Positions 9,696-18,036 of a stretch of DNA of 64,000 nucleotides are shown here, piece by piece. Each line of letters opens with the position of its first letter. The first letter of the stretch is position 1. The notes beneath the pieces are model-generated. The model searched no databases, had not been told where the DNA came from, and saw only the letters and a program-made list of their open reading frames with translations. The translations under genes were made by a program, and so were the position numbers. Where the stretch lies: positions 50,136-114,135 of the forward strand of contig NZ_QTNQ01000004.1 in assembly GCF_018424695.1 (NCBI RefSeq), written 5' to 3'. The DNA comes from Vannielia litorea. Its GTDB lineage: Bacteria; Pseudomonadota; Alphaproteobacteria; Rhodobacterales; Rhodobacteraceae.

Positions 9696-10597
9696 CCCGG
9701 TTCTTCGACAGCGACATCTTCTATGCCTTCCGCACCAGCCCGGTGGCCATCGCCTCGGCCGTGGTGACGGCGCTGCTGGTGCTTTCGGCGGTTTTCGCCC
9801 CGCTGATCGCGCCAACCAATCCCTTCGACCCGGCCAGCCTGAACCTGATGAACGGCTTCACCCGCCCGATGGAGCCAAACGCCTTCACCGGCGAGAGCTT
9901 CCTGCTGGGGACCGACGACCAGGGGCGTGATGTGTTCTCCACCATCCTCTACGGGTTGCGCATCTCGCTCTTCGTGGGGGTCTCGGCGGTGCTCTTTGCG
10001 ATGGTGCTGGGCATCTTCCTCGGGCTGCTCAGCGGCTACCTCGGCGGCTGGACGGAAACCATCATCATGCGCATCGCCGATGTGCAGCTCACCTTCCCCT
10101 CGATCCTCGTGGCCATGCTCATCTTCGGCGTCGCCAAGGGGGTCACTCCGGTCGAATACCGCGACCAGATGGCAATCTGGGTGTTGATCCTCGCCATCGG
10201 CCTGTCGGACTGGGTGCAGTTCGCCCGCGTGGTGCGTGGTGCGACGCTGGTGGAAAAGTCCAAGGACTACGTTGCCGCCGCCCGCCTCATCGGGCGCTCG
10301 CCGCTGCGGATCATGCTGCGCCACATCCTGCCCAACGTGCTCTCTCCAGTGCTGGTGATCGCCACCATCTCGCTCGCATTGGCCATCATCGCCGAGGCCA
10401 CCCTCAGCTTCCTCGGCGTCGGCGCACCAGCCACCCAGCCTTCGCTCGGCACGCTGATCCGGATCGGGCAGGGTTTTCTCTTCTCCGGCGAGTGGTGGAT
10501 CCTGTTCTTCCCGGCCTGCACGTTGCTGGCCCTTGCGCTGGCGGTGAACCTGCTGGGCGACTGGCTGCGCGATGCACTCAACCCGAGGCTCCGATGA
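9692..10597 (+). CDS. ABC transporter permease, DppC type
   Basis: Second membrane subunit, 301 residues. The N-terminal region shows the DppC pattern of a first helix followed by a conserved loop ending in LLGTDDQGRDVFSTILYGLRISL. The coupling loop is KDYVAAARLIGRSPLRIMLRHILPNVLSPVLV. The start at 9692 overlaps the stop of the DppB-type gene (ATGA), and the stop in turn overlaps the ATPase start. A longer in-frame extension (to 9533) was rejected because it runs through dppB in another frame. Confidence 0.95.
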   Translation: MTRFFDSDIFYAFRTSPVAIASAVVTALLVLSAVFAPLIAPTNPFDPASLNLMNGFTRPMEPNAFTGESFLLGTDDQGRDVFSTILYGLRISLFVGVSAVLFAMVLGIFLGLLSGYLGGWTETIIMRIADVQLTFPSILVAMLIFGVAKGVTPVEYRDQMAIWVLILAIGLSDWVQFARVVRGATLVEKSKDYVAAARLIGRSPLRIMLRHILPNVLSPVLVIATISLALAIIAEATLSFLGVGAPATQPSLGTLIRIGQGFLFSGEWWILFFPACTLLALALAVNLLGDWLRDALNPRLR

Positions 10598-12315
10598 CAG
10601 ACCCCGTTCTCTCCATCCGCAACCTCACGGTTGAAATCCCCACCCGGCGCGGCCTGTTCAAGCCGGTCGAGGGCGTCTCCTATGACATTCGCCCCGGCGA
10701 GATCCGCGGCGTGGTGGGGGAGTCCGGCGCGGGCAAATCCATGACGGGCAACGCCGTGATCGGCCTGCTGGACCCGCCCGCGCGAATCGCCGAGGGCGAG
10801 ATCTGGCTGAACGGGCGGCGGATCGACCAGCTCGACGCCGAAGAGAAGCGCAAGATTCGCGGCAAGGAGATCGGCATGATCTTCCAGGATCCGCTGACCT
10901 CGCTGAACCCGCTCTTCACAGTGGGCGAGCAACTGGTGGAAACCATCCAGCTCCACCTCCGGCTCAGCCAGAGCGAGGCGAAGACGCGCGCCATCGCCCT
11001 GCTGGACCGGGTGCGCATCCCGAACCCGGAAGAGCGGTTCCACCAGTATCCGCACCAGTTTTCGGGTGGCATGCGGCAGCGCGTGGTGATCGCCCTCGCG
11101 CTCTGCTCCGAGCCCTCCGTGATCGTCGCCGACGAGCCCACCACCGCGCTTGATGTCAGCATTCAGGCGCAGGTGCTCGACCTCATCAAGGAGCTGGCGC
11201 AGGAGCGGCAGGTGGGGGTGATCCTCATCACCCACGACATGGGGGTGATCGCCGATACGACCGACCAGGTGACGGTGATGTATTCGGGCAAGGTGGTGGA
11301 GCAGGGCGCCACCGCGCAGATCCTCGGCGCGCCGAGCCATGAATATACCAGAAGCCTCATCGCCGCCGTGCCGCGCCCGCAGGTCAAGCTGCACCGCTTT
11401 CCACAGGTCAGCTACGGCGGGCGGGAGACCAGCTTCAAGATCGAAGATCTCGCCCGCAACTGGGATCGCTCCGCCACCTCGCAATCGGGCACCCTGCTAA
11501 GGGTCGAGGGGCTGACCAAGCGCTTCCTCTCCAAGGGATCGCTGCTGCCTTCGCGCCGGGAGTATTTCACCGCCGTCGACAAGGTGAGCTTTGACATCAG
11601 GGATGGCGAGGTCTTCGGGCTGGTGGGCGAGTCCGGCTCGGGTAAATCCACCGTCGCCCGGATGATCGCCACGCTCTACCCGGTGGATGAAGGCACCGTC
11701 ACCTTCGACGGAGAGGAGATGACGGCGATGGATGCGGCAGGCCTCGCGCGCTACCGGCGGCAGATCCAGATGATCTTTCAGGATCCGTTCTCCTCGCTCA
11801 ACCCGCGCATGTCGGTGGGCGACATCGTGGCCGAGCCGCTCATCCACCACAAGCTGCTGCCCCGCACCGAGATTGCCCCGCGCGTCCGCGAACTGCTCGA
11901 CCGCGTCGGCCTTGCCGCCGATGCGCACCGCAAATACCCGCACGAGTTTTCTGGCGGTCAGCGCCAACGCATCTCCATTGCCCGCGCGCTTGCCACCCAG
12001 CCGCGCTTCCTGATCTGCGACGAGCCCACCTCGGCGCTCGACGTGTCGATCCAGGCGCAGATCCTGAACATCCTCAAGGATCTCCAGGAGTATCTCGGCC
12101 TGACCATGCTTTTCATCTCGCATGATCTGCCGGTGGTGCGGCAGATGTGCGACCGTGTGGGCGTGATGCGGCAGGGGCAGTTGGTGGAGGTGCAGGACAC
12201 CGCCGCGCTCTTCGAGCAGCCACAATCCGACTACACCCGCGAATTGCTTGAGCTGATGCCGCGCCTCGATCAACTCTCGGAAGACGAGATCGCAGGCCTG
12301 CGGGCTGAAAGATGA
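10594..12315 (+). CDS. Fused dual ATP-binding protein (DppD-DppF in one chain) of the ABC importer
   Basis: 573 residues containing two complete nucleotide-binding domains. Domain 1 has Walker A GESGAGKS, the C-loop FSGGMRQRV and Walker B VIVADEPTTALD. Domain 2 starts around residue 300, with Walker A GESGSGKST, C-loop FSGGQRQRI and Walker B FLICDEPTSALD. Both carry the SL(N)PLF/SLNPRM segment of the oligopeptide ATPase family. In many bacteria the two domains are separate DppD and DppF proteins; here they form a heterodimeric pair in one polypeptide. The start at 10594 overlaps the permease stop by ATGA. Confidence 0.95.
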   Translation: MTDPVLSIRNLTVEIPTRRGLFKPVEGVSYDIRPGEIRGVVGESGAGKSMTGNAVIGLLDPPARIAEGEIWLNGRRIDQLDAEEKRKIRGKEIGMIFQDPLTSLNPLFTVGEQLVETIQLHLRLSQSEAKTRAIALLDRVRIPNPEERFHQYPHQFSGGMRQRVVIALALCSEPSVIVADEPTTALDVSIQAQVLDLIKELAQERQVGVILITHDMGVIADTTDQVTVMYSGKVVEQGATAQILGAPSHEYTRSLIAAVPRPQVKLHRFPQVSYGGRETSFKIEDLARNWDRSATSQSGTLLRVEGLTKRFLSKGSLLPSRREYFTAVDKVSFDIRDGEVFGLVGESGSGKSTVARMIATLYPVDEGTVTFDGEEMTAMDAAGLARYRRQIQMIFQDPFSSLNPRMSVGDIVAEPLIHHKLLPRTEIAPRVRELLDRVGLAADAHRKYPHEFSGGQRQRISIARALATQPRFLICDEPTSALDVSIQAQILNILKDLQEYLGLTMLFISHDLPVVRQMCDRVGVMRQGQLVEVQDTAALFEQPQSDYTRELLELMPRLDQLSEDEIAGLRAER

Positions 12316-12392
12316 TACCCCGGACCATGGGCGAACCCGCCTTTCAGGCTGCCGCCGAAGAGTCCGCCTGACGCGCAAAAAGGAGGTCTTCC

Positions 12393-13580
12393 ATGTCCGA
12401 CCGGTTCATCGCCGATCTGAACGCAACGCTCGCCGATATCGAGGCCGACGGGCTGATGAAGCGCGAGCGGCTGATCACCTCGCCACAGGGGGCCGAGATC
12501 GCGGTGGGCGGGCATGAGGTGATCAACCTCTGCGCCAACAACTATCTCGGGCTGGCGGATCACCCCGACCTGATCCGCGCCGCCCGCGACGTGATGGAGG
12601 ACAAGGGGTTCGGCATGGCCTCGGTGCGGTTCATCTGCGGCACGCAGGATCTTCACAGGGCCCTGGAGCAGAAGCTGGCGGAGTTCCTCGGCAAGGATGA
12701 CTCGATCCTCTTCGCCGCCTGTTTCGACGCCAACGGTGGACTCTTCGAGCCGCTCCTGGGACCGGAGGACGCGGTTGTTTCGGACGCGCTCAACCACGCC
12801 TCGATCATCGACGGCATCCGGCTCTGCAAGGCGCGCCGCTTCCGCTATGCCAACAGCGACATGGCCGACCTGGAGGCGAAGCTGAAGGAGGCCCGCGAGG
12901 GCGGGGCGCGGCATGTGATGATCGCTACCGACGGGGTCTTCTCGATGGATGGCTACCTTGCCAACCTGCCCGAGATCACCCGGCTGGCGAAGGAGTACGA
13001 CGCCGTGGTGATGGTCGATGACTGCCACGCCACCGGCTTCATGGGCGCGCGCGGCGCAGGCACGCCGGAGCACTTCGGCGTCGATGTCGACATCCTCACC
13101 GGCACGCTGGGCAAGGCGCTGGGCGGCGCGCTGGGCGGCTATATCGCCGGACCGCAGCCGGTGATCGACCTGCTGCGCCAGCGCGCGCGGCCCTACCTCT
13201 TCTCCAACGCGCTGCCGCCCTCGATCGTCGCCGCCGGGATCGAGGCGATCCGGCTGGTGGAGGCGGGCGGTGACCTGCGTGCGCGGCTTTTCGAGAACGC
13301 GCGATACTGGCGCGACGGGCTGAGCGACCTCGGCTTTGACCTGCTCGACGGCGAGCACCCGATCATCCCGGTCATGCTGGGCGAGGCGCCGCTGGCACAG
13401 AAAATGGCCGCCGGGCTCTTCGAGGAAGGTGTCTATGTGTCCGGTTTCTTCTATCCGGTGGTGCCGCACGGCAAGGCGCGCATTCGCACGCAGATGAACG
13501 CGGCGTTGACGCGCGACCAGCTCGACCGGGCGCTGGCAGCCTTCGGCAAGGTCGGGCGCGATCTGGGTGTGATCTCATGA
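12393..13580 (+). CDS. kbl: Glycine C-acetyltransferase (2-amino-3-ketobutyrate CoA ligase)
   Basis: PLP enzyme of the alpha-oxoamine synthase group that cleaves 2-amino-3-ketobutyrate with CoA into glycine and acetyl-CoA, the second step of threonine breakdown. 395 residues, the usual length. Recognisable segments: [10 protein letters not shown], the cofactor region [10 protein letters not shown], and the PLP lysine K241 in [15 protein letters not shown] strong AAGGAGG site precedes the ATG. The downstream gene, overlapping by ATGA, encodes the first enzyme of the same pathway. The peptide-type importer lies 77 bases upstream in the same orientation, so uptake and threonine use may be coupled. 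Confidence 0.97.
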   Translation: MSDRFIADLNATLADIEADGLMKRERLITSPQGAEIAVGGHEVINLCANNYLGLADHPDLIRAARDVMEDKGFGMASVRFICGTQDLHRALEQKLAEFLGKDDSILFAACFDANGGLFEPLLGPEDAVVSDALNHASIIDGIRLCKARRFRYANSDMADLEAKLKEAREGGARHVMIATDGVFSMDGYLANLPEITRLAKEYDAVVMVDDCHATGFMGARGAGTPEHFGVDVDILTGTLGKALGGALGGYIAGPQPVIDLLRQRARPYLFSNALPPSIVAAGIEAIRLVEAGGDLRARLFENARYWRDGLSDLGFDLLDGEHPIIPVMLGEAPLAQKMAAGLFEEGVYVSGFFYPVVPHGKARIRTQMNAALTRDQLDRALAAFGKVGRDLGVIS

Positions 13581-14623
13581 GCCGGCCCAACACCATGAAG
13601 GCGCTGGAGAAATCCCGGCCCGAGGAGGGGCTGTGGATGGTGCAGGCACCGGTGCCCGAGATCGGGCCGGACGAGGTGCTGATCCGGGTCAACGCCACCG
13701 GCATCTGCGGCACGGATATCCATATCTGGAACTGGGACGACTGGGCGCAGGCCACCGTGCCGGTGCCGATGATCACCGGCCACGAGTTTGCCGGTGAGAT
13801 CGTGGAGCTCGGGCGCAACGTGACCGGGCTGAAGATCGGCCAGCGCTGCTCGGGCGAGGGCCATGTGGTGGGCACCGAGAGCCGGCAGAGCCGCTCGGGC
13901 AAGTTCCACCTCGATCCGGGCACGCGAGGCATCGGGGTAAACGTGCAGGGGGCCTTCGCCGAATACGTGAAGCTGCCCGCCTTCAACGTGGTGCCGCTGC
14001 CCGACGATATCCCCGACGAGATCGGCGCGATCCTCGATCCGCTGGGCAACGCGGTGCACACGGCGCTAAGCTTCGACCTTCTGGGCGAGGACGTGCTGAT
14101 CACCGGGGCTGGGCCTATCGGGATCATGGCCGCCGCAGTGGCGCGCCACGCCGGCGCGCGCCACGTGGTGATCACCGACATCAACCCCGACCGGCTCAAG
14201 CTGGCCGAACACGTCTGCCGCAATGTCCGCACCGTCGATGTGCGCCACGAGGCGTTGCGCGACGTGATCGGCGAGCTGGGCATGACGCAGGGCTTCGACG
14301 TGGGGCTCGAAATGTCGGGCAGTCAGCAGGCGCTGGACCAGATGGTGGAAAGCCTGATCATGGGCGGCAAGATCGCCCTGCTTGGCATCCCGCCGGGCAA
14401 GTCGCCGGTGGATTGGTCGCACATCGTCTTCAAGGCGATCACCATCAAGGGCGTCTATGGGCGCGAGATGTTCGAGACCTGGTACAAGATGATCGCGATG
14501 CTGCAAAATGGGCTCGACGTGAGCCGGGTCATCACCCACCGGATGGGGGTGGACGAGTTCCGCGAGGGCTTCGCGGCGATGAAATCGGGCCAGTCCGGCA
14601 AGGTGGTGCTCGACTGGCGCTGA
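13577..14623 (+). CDS. tdh: L-threonine 3-dehydrogenase (medium-chain family, without structural zinc site)
   Basis: Oxidises L-threonine to 2-amino-3-ketobutyrate with NAD, supplying Kbl. 348 residues. The catalytic-zinc cysteine is C44 in [15 protein letters not shown], followed by the ITGHEFAGE ligand segment; a Rossmann motif [10 protein letters not shown] follows. In E. coli Tdh four cysteines of the sequence GHITCGHCRNCRGGRTHLC bind a structural zinc; here the matching stretch is [19 protein letters not shown], so all four are replaced (G99, S102, S105, D113). The rest of the protein fits Tdh well. Starts by ATGA overlap with kbl and ends 10 bases from the convergent Lrp-type gene. Confidence 0.93.
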   Translation: MSRPNTMKALEKSRPEEGLWMVQAPVPEIGPDEVLIRVNATGICGTDIHIWNWDDWAQATVPVPMITGHEFAGEIVELGRNVTGLKIGQRCSGEGHVVGTESRQSRSGKFHLDPGTRGIGVNVQGAFAEYVKLPAFNVVPLPDDIPDEIGAILDPLGNAVHTALSFDLLGEDVLITGAGPIGIMAAAVARHAGARHVVITDINPDRLKLAEHVCRNVRTVDVRHEALRDVIGELGMTQGFDVGLEMSGSQQALDQMVESLIMGGKIALLGIPPGKSPVDWSHIVFKAITIKGVYGREMFETWYKMIAMLQNGLDVSRVITHRMGVDEFREGFAAMKSGQSGKVVLDWR

Positions 14624-14633
14624 GGCCGCGCGG

Positions 14634-15098
14634 TTAGCTCAGGGGCACCGGGCGCTGCTCCTCGATCGCCTCCATCGCGAAATAGGAGGTCACCGTCTCC
14701 AGCTCGATGTTCTCGATGAGCCGCTTGTAGACATCGTCGTAGCCGGCCATGTCGCGGGCGACGATCTTCAGCAGATAGTCATATTCACCGCCGATGCGGA
14801 AGAAGTCGATCACCTCGGGGATGGCCGAGACGTGATGGCGGAACTGGCGCAGCCAGTCGGCGGAGTGGTGGCGCGTCTTGATCAGCGAGAAAACGACGAA
14901 ACCGCCGCCCAGCCGCTCCCGGTCGATCACCACCGTGCGGTTGCGGATCACGCCGGAGGCCTCCAGTGCCTTTAGCCGCCGCCAGCAGGCGTTCTGCGAC
15001 AGGCCCACCTTCTCGGCCAGCGCGCGCTGGGACTGGCCGGCATCGCGCTGAAGCTGTTCGAGGATGCGAGAGTCGAAATGATCTATTTTATGCGCCAT
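14634..15098 (-). CDS. Lrp/AsnC-family transcriptional regulator
   Basis: 154 residues with the N-terminal winged helix-turn-helix of the family (IDHFDSRILEQLQRDAGQSQRALAEKVGLSQNACWRRLKALEASGVI) and a C-terminal RAM-like alpha/beta domain including EVIDFFRIGGEYDYLLKIVARDM. Such proteins form octamers whose activity responds to an amino acid. It is divergent from the PLP-enzyme operon beginning at 15201, with a 14-bp palindrome in between, and convergent with tdh. Likely targets are that operon and its own promoter; the effector amino acid is unknown. Confidence 0.93.
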   Translation of the reverse strand: MAHKIDHFDSRILEQLQRDAGQSQRALAEKVGLSQNACWRRLKALEASGVIRNRTVVIDRERLGGGFVVFSLIKTRHHSADWLRQFRHHVSAIPEVIDFFRIGGEYDYLLKIVARDMAGYDDVYKRLIENIELETVTSYFAMEAIEEQRPVPLS

Positions 15099-15151
15099 AT
15101 CGCGATCATATGACCCAAATCATGGATTTCAAAGGCAAAGAACTGTGAAGA

Positions 15152-15165
15152 AATTTGCGCAAATT
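15152..15165 (+). promoter_or_regulatory. Perfect palindrome AATTTGCGCAAATT, candidate Lrp-type operator
   Basis: A 14-bp self-complementary sequence in the 102-base divergent region between the Lrp-type regulator and the PLP-enzyme gene. AT-rich palindromes with a GC core are the usual form of AsnC/Lrp sites. Its position 35-49 bases before the PLP gene start and 54 bases from the regulator start would allow control of both. Confidence 0.5.
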
Positions 15166-15200
15166 GCGTCATTATCGATCTGACGACATCAGGGGACAAG

Positions 15201-16661
15201 ATGACCGCGCTCGAAGACTTCAAGGCCGCGCTGCGGAGCGACGACCTGCACGACCGCATCCGAAAGGGGCTGATCGGCGAAGATGCGCAGATCGACGGGC
15301 CGTTCGGGCCGCGACCGCTGATCTATGCCGACTACGTCGCCTCCGGGCGGGCGCTGGCGCAGGTCGAGGATTTCATCCGCGACCGGGTGCTGCCCTACTA
15401 TGCCAATACCCACACCCAGGCCTCTTTCTGCGGCGAATACATGACCAAGCTGCGCGAGGCCGCGCGGGCCGAGATCGCCCGACTGACCGGGGCGGACGAG
15501 GGCATGAGCGTGGTCTTCACCGGCGCGGGCTCCACCGCCGGGATCAATCGGATCGTCGGCCTGCTGGATCTGGCCGCGATGGTGGCGGCGGGCGAGCGGG
15601 TGGTGGTGCTGACCGGGCCCTACGAGCACCACTCCAACATCCTGCCCTGGCGCGAGACCGGGGCGGAGGTGATCGAGATCGCCGAGGCGGCGGAAGGCGG
15701 CGTCGACATGGGCGCGTTGGCTGATGCGCTTGAGGCCGCCAGCGGTGCGGCGCGGATCGTCGGCACCTTCTCGGCGGCGTCCAACGTGACCGGCATCCTG
15801 ACTGACGTGGATGCTGTCACCCGTATGCTGCGCGCCCACGGCGCGCTCGCGATCTGGGATTACGGCTGCGCCGGCCCCTATTGCGAGATGGACATGAAGC
15901 CCGGCACAGATGCGCAGAAGGATGCCATCGTCTTCTCGGTGCACAAGTTTCCCGGCGGTCCCGGGTCCAGTGGTGTCGCGGTGATCCGCGACGGGATCGC
16001 CCGTCGTGCCACCCCGACCCTTCCCGGGGGCGGCACAGTCAGTTTCGTCTCGCCCTGGGGGCATGTCTACTCCGGCAGCCTTGCGGCGCGGGAGGAGGGC
16101 GGCACGCCGAACGTGACCGGTGACATCCGCGCCGCCCTGGCGATGCTGGTCAAGGAGGCGCTGGGGCAGGGCTGGCAGGACAGGCGGTTGGCCGAGCTGC
16201 GGCGGCGGGCGCTCGACGTTTGGCAGCGGAACGACCGGATAGAACTGCTGGGCGTTCCCGGGGCCGAGGCGCTGCCGATCTTCTCCTTCCGGGTGCGCGA
16301 CGGGCAGGGGGGGCTGGTGCACCACCAGTTCTTCACCCGGCTCCTGAGCGACATGACCGGCGTGCAGGCGCGCGGCGGCTGTGCCTGCGCCGGGCCCTAT
16401 GGCCACCGGCTTCTGGGCCTCGGGCGCGCTGACTCCGATGCGACCATCGCGGCGCTCGAACAGGGCGAGGAAACCGCGAAACCCGGCTGGATCAGGCTTA
16501 ACCTTTCGGCGCTGATGAGCGATGAGAAGGCAGATGCTATCATAGGAGCGGTCGACAATCTGGCGCGGATCGCACCAGACTATGCAGATCACTACCGCGT
16601 GGATACCAGTACAGCCCGGTTCAACGCCCACGGCATTCCCGAGGATACGCTCGCTTCATGA
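15201..16661 (+). CDS. Class V PLP enzyme, cysteine desulfurase / C-S lyase-like
   Basis: 486 residues of the aminotransferase class V fold. The PLP lysine is K249 in SVHKFPGGPGS, preceded by an aspartate region (IWDYGCAGPY). The segment RGGCACAGP (391-399) aligns with the RxGxxCxxP loop of SufS-type cysteine desulfurases, so C396 (or C394) could be a sulfur-carrying cysteine. The protein is longer than SufS/IscS (about 400), and no scaffold (sufU, iscU, sufBCD) is nearby, so housekeeping Fe-S assembly is unlikely. An alternative is a lyase or decarboxylase acting on an imported amino compound. It is the first gene of an operon: the next gene starts by ATGA overlap. Confidence 0.8.
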   Translation: MTALEDFKAALRSDDLHDRIRKGLIGEDAQIDGPFGPRPLIYADYVASGRALAQVEDFIRDRVLPYYANTHTQASFCGEYMTKLREAARAEIARLTGADEGMSVVFTGAGSTAGINRIVGLLDLAAMVAAGERVVVLTGPYEHHSNILPWRETGAEVIEIAEAAEGGVDMGALADALEAASGAARIVGTFSAASNVTGILTDVDAVTRMLRAHGALAIWDYGCAGPYCEMDMKPGTDAQKDAIVFSVHKFPGGPGSSGVAVIRDGIARRATPTLPGGGTVSFVSPWGHVYSGSLAAREEGGTPNVTGDIRAALAMLVKEALGQGWQDRRLAELRRRALDVWQRNDRIELLGVPGAEALPIFSFRVRDGQGGLVHHQFFTRLLSDMTGVQARGGCACAGPYGHRLLGLGRADSDATIAALEQGEETAKPGWIRLNLSALMSDEKADAIIGAVDNLARIAPDYADHYRVDTSTARFNAHGIPEDTLAS

Positions 16662-18004
16662 CAGCAGCCCGGCTCAGCCCGATTGCCAATCCGACATTCC
16701 GCAGGCTGTTCGCGGCGCAGCTCTGCTCGCTGCTGGCCATCGGCTTGATGACAGTTGCAATGTCGCTGGCGGCCTACCGGATTGGCGGCGCGGCTGCGGC
16801 GGGGCAGATCCTGGGCTTCCTGCTGGCGGTGAAGATGGTGGCCTATGTGGGCGTGGCCCCGCTGGCCGAGGCGCTCTTTGCGGGCCGCTCGCGCAAGCGG
16901 GTGATGATCGCGCTGGACCTGGGCCGGATGGTGCTGTTGCTGCCGATGGCCTTCGCCACGCAGACCTGGCAGATCGCGGCGCTGGCGCTTCTGTTCTTCG
17001 CGGTCTCCGCCGGTTTCACCCCGCTGTTCCAGTCCGTCATCCCGGACGTGCTGCCCGAGGAGCGCGCCTACAGTCGCGCGCTGGTCTGGTCGCGCATCGC
17101 CTACACGCTGGAATCGGTGTTCTCGCCGGTGATCGCCGCCATGGTGCTGCAGCTGATCGTGGCGGAGTTCCTGTTCTGGGTGGCGGCGCTGGCCTTCCTG
17201 GGCTCGATCGCGGCTCTGCTCGTCACCCGCTTTCCGGCAGAGGCCGCGGACCGGCGCAGGCGGCCCTTCATGACCCGTGTGCTCAACGGGCTGCGCATCT
17301 ACCACAATACGCCGCGGCTGCGCGGGCTGTTCCTGCTGAATTTCGCGCTCTCGCTGAGCATGGCCTGGGTACTGGTAAACTCGGTGGTGCTGGCGGGCGC
17401 GGTGCTGGGCGATGCCGAGCGGCACTATCCCATCCTTATGGCCTTCTACGGGCTGGGCGCCGCTGCGGGCGCCGTGGTGGTGCCGCGGCTCGTGGAGGCG
17501 CGGGACGAGCGCTTGGTTATGGCGGGCGGTGCGTTGATGCACGCGGGCCTCGGCCTCGCGATCCTGCTGCCGCTCGGCTATATCGGCCACATGGTGCTCT
17601 GGATCGGATTCGGGCTTGCCGCCTCGCTGGTGCTGACGCCCGGCGGGCTGGTGATCAGCCGCTCGGCGGCCACGGCGGATCGGCCGGCGGTGTTCGCTGC
17701 GCAGTTCTCGCTGTCGCACGCAGGCTGGCTGGTGGCCTATCCGCTGGCGGGGCAACTGGCGGCCTGGGTTGGGCTTGAGCCCGCGTTGGTTGCGCTCTCC
17801 GTTCTGACCGTCGGCATTGCCGCGCTCGCCTTGCGGGCCTGGCCCGCCGAGGATCCGCTGCAGCGTGAGCACGAGCATCCCGAGCTTTCCGACGATCATC
17901 CACATCTTCGCGAGACACCCGCGCGCGGGCCGCACAACCGGCACGCCCATCCCTTCCATATCGACGACCTCCACCCGGCGTGGTCGGGCAGCCGGCCTGC
18001 CTGA
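16658..18004 (+). CDS. MFS transporter with histidine-rich C-terminus (NreB-like)
   Basis: 448 residues with about twelve membrane helices and the MFS loop region SRKRVMIALDLGRMV between helices 2 and 3. The last ~50 residues are cytosolic and His-rich (HEHPELSDDHPHLRE... NRHAHPFHIDDLHPAWSG). This tail recalls the metal-binding C-terminus of NreB-type nickel efflux proteins. It is placed by ATGA overlap between the PLP enzyme and the flavoprotein, so it presumably exports a product or metal linked to that pathway. The efflux direction and metal role are inferences from the tail. Confidence 0.75.
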   Translation: MTAARLSPIANPTFRRLFAAQLCSLLAIGLMTVAMSLAAYRIGGAAAAGQILGFLLAVKMVAYVGVAPLAEALFAGRSRKRVMIALDLGRMVLLLPMAFATQTWQIAALALLFFAVSAGFTPLFQSVIPDVLPEERAYSRALVWSRIAYTLESVFSPVIAAMVLQLIVAEFLFWVAALAFLGSIAALLVTRFPAEAADRRRRPFMTRVLNGLRIYHNTPRLRGLFLLNFALSLSMAWVLVNSVVLAGAVLGDAERHYPILMAFYGLGAAAGAVVVPRLVEARDERLVMAGGALMHAGLGLAILLPLGYIGHMVLWIGFGLAASLVLTPGGLVISRSAATADRPAVFAAQFSLSHAGWLVAYPLAGQLAAWVGLEPALVALSVLTVGIAALALRAWPAEDPLQREHEHPELSDDHPHLRETPARGPHNRHAHPFHIDDLHPAWSGSRPA

Positions 18005-18036
18005 CACGCCCCGGCCAGACGTACAGGAAAGACGAC

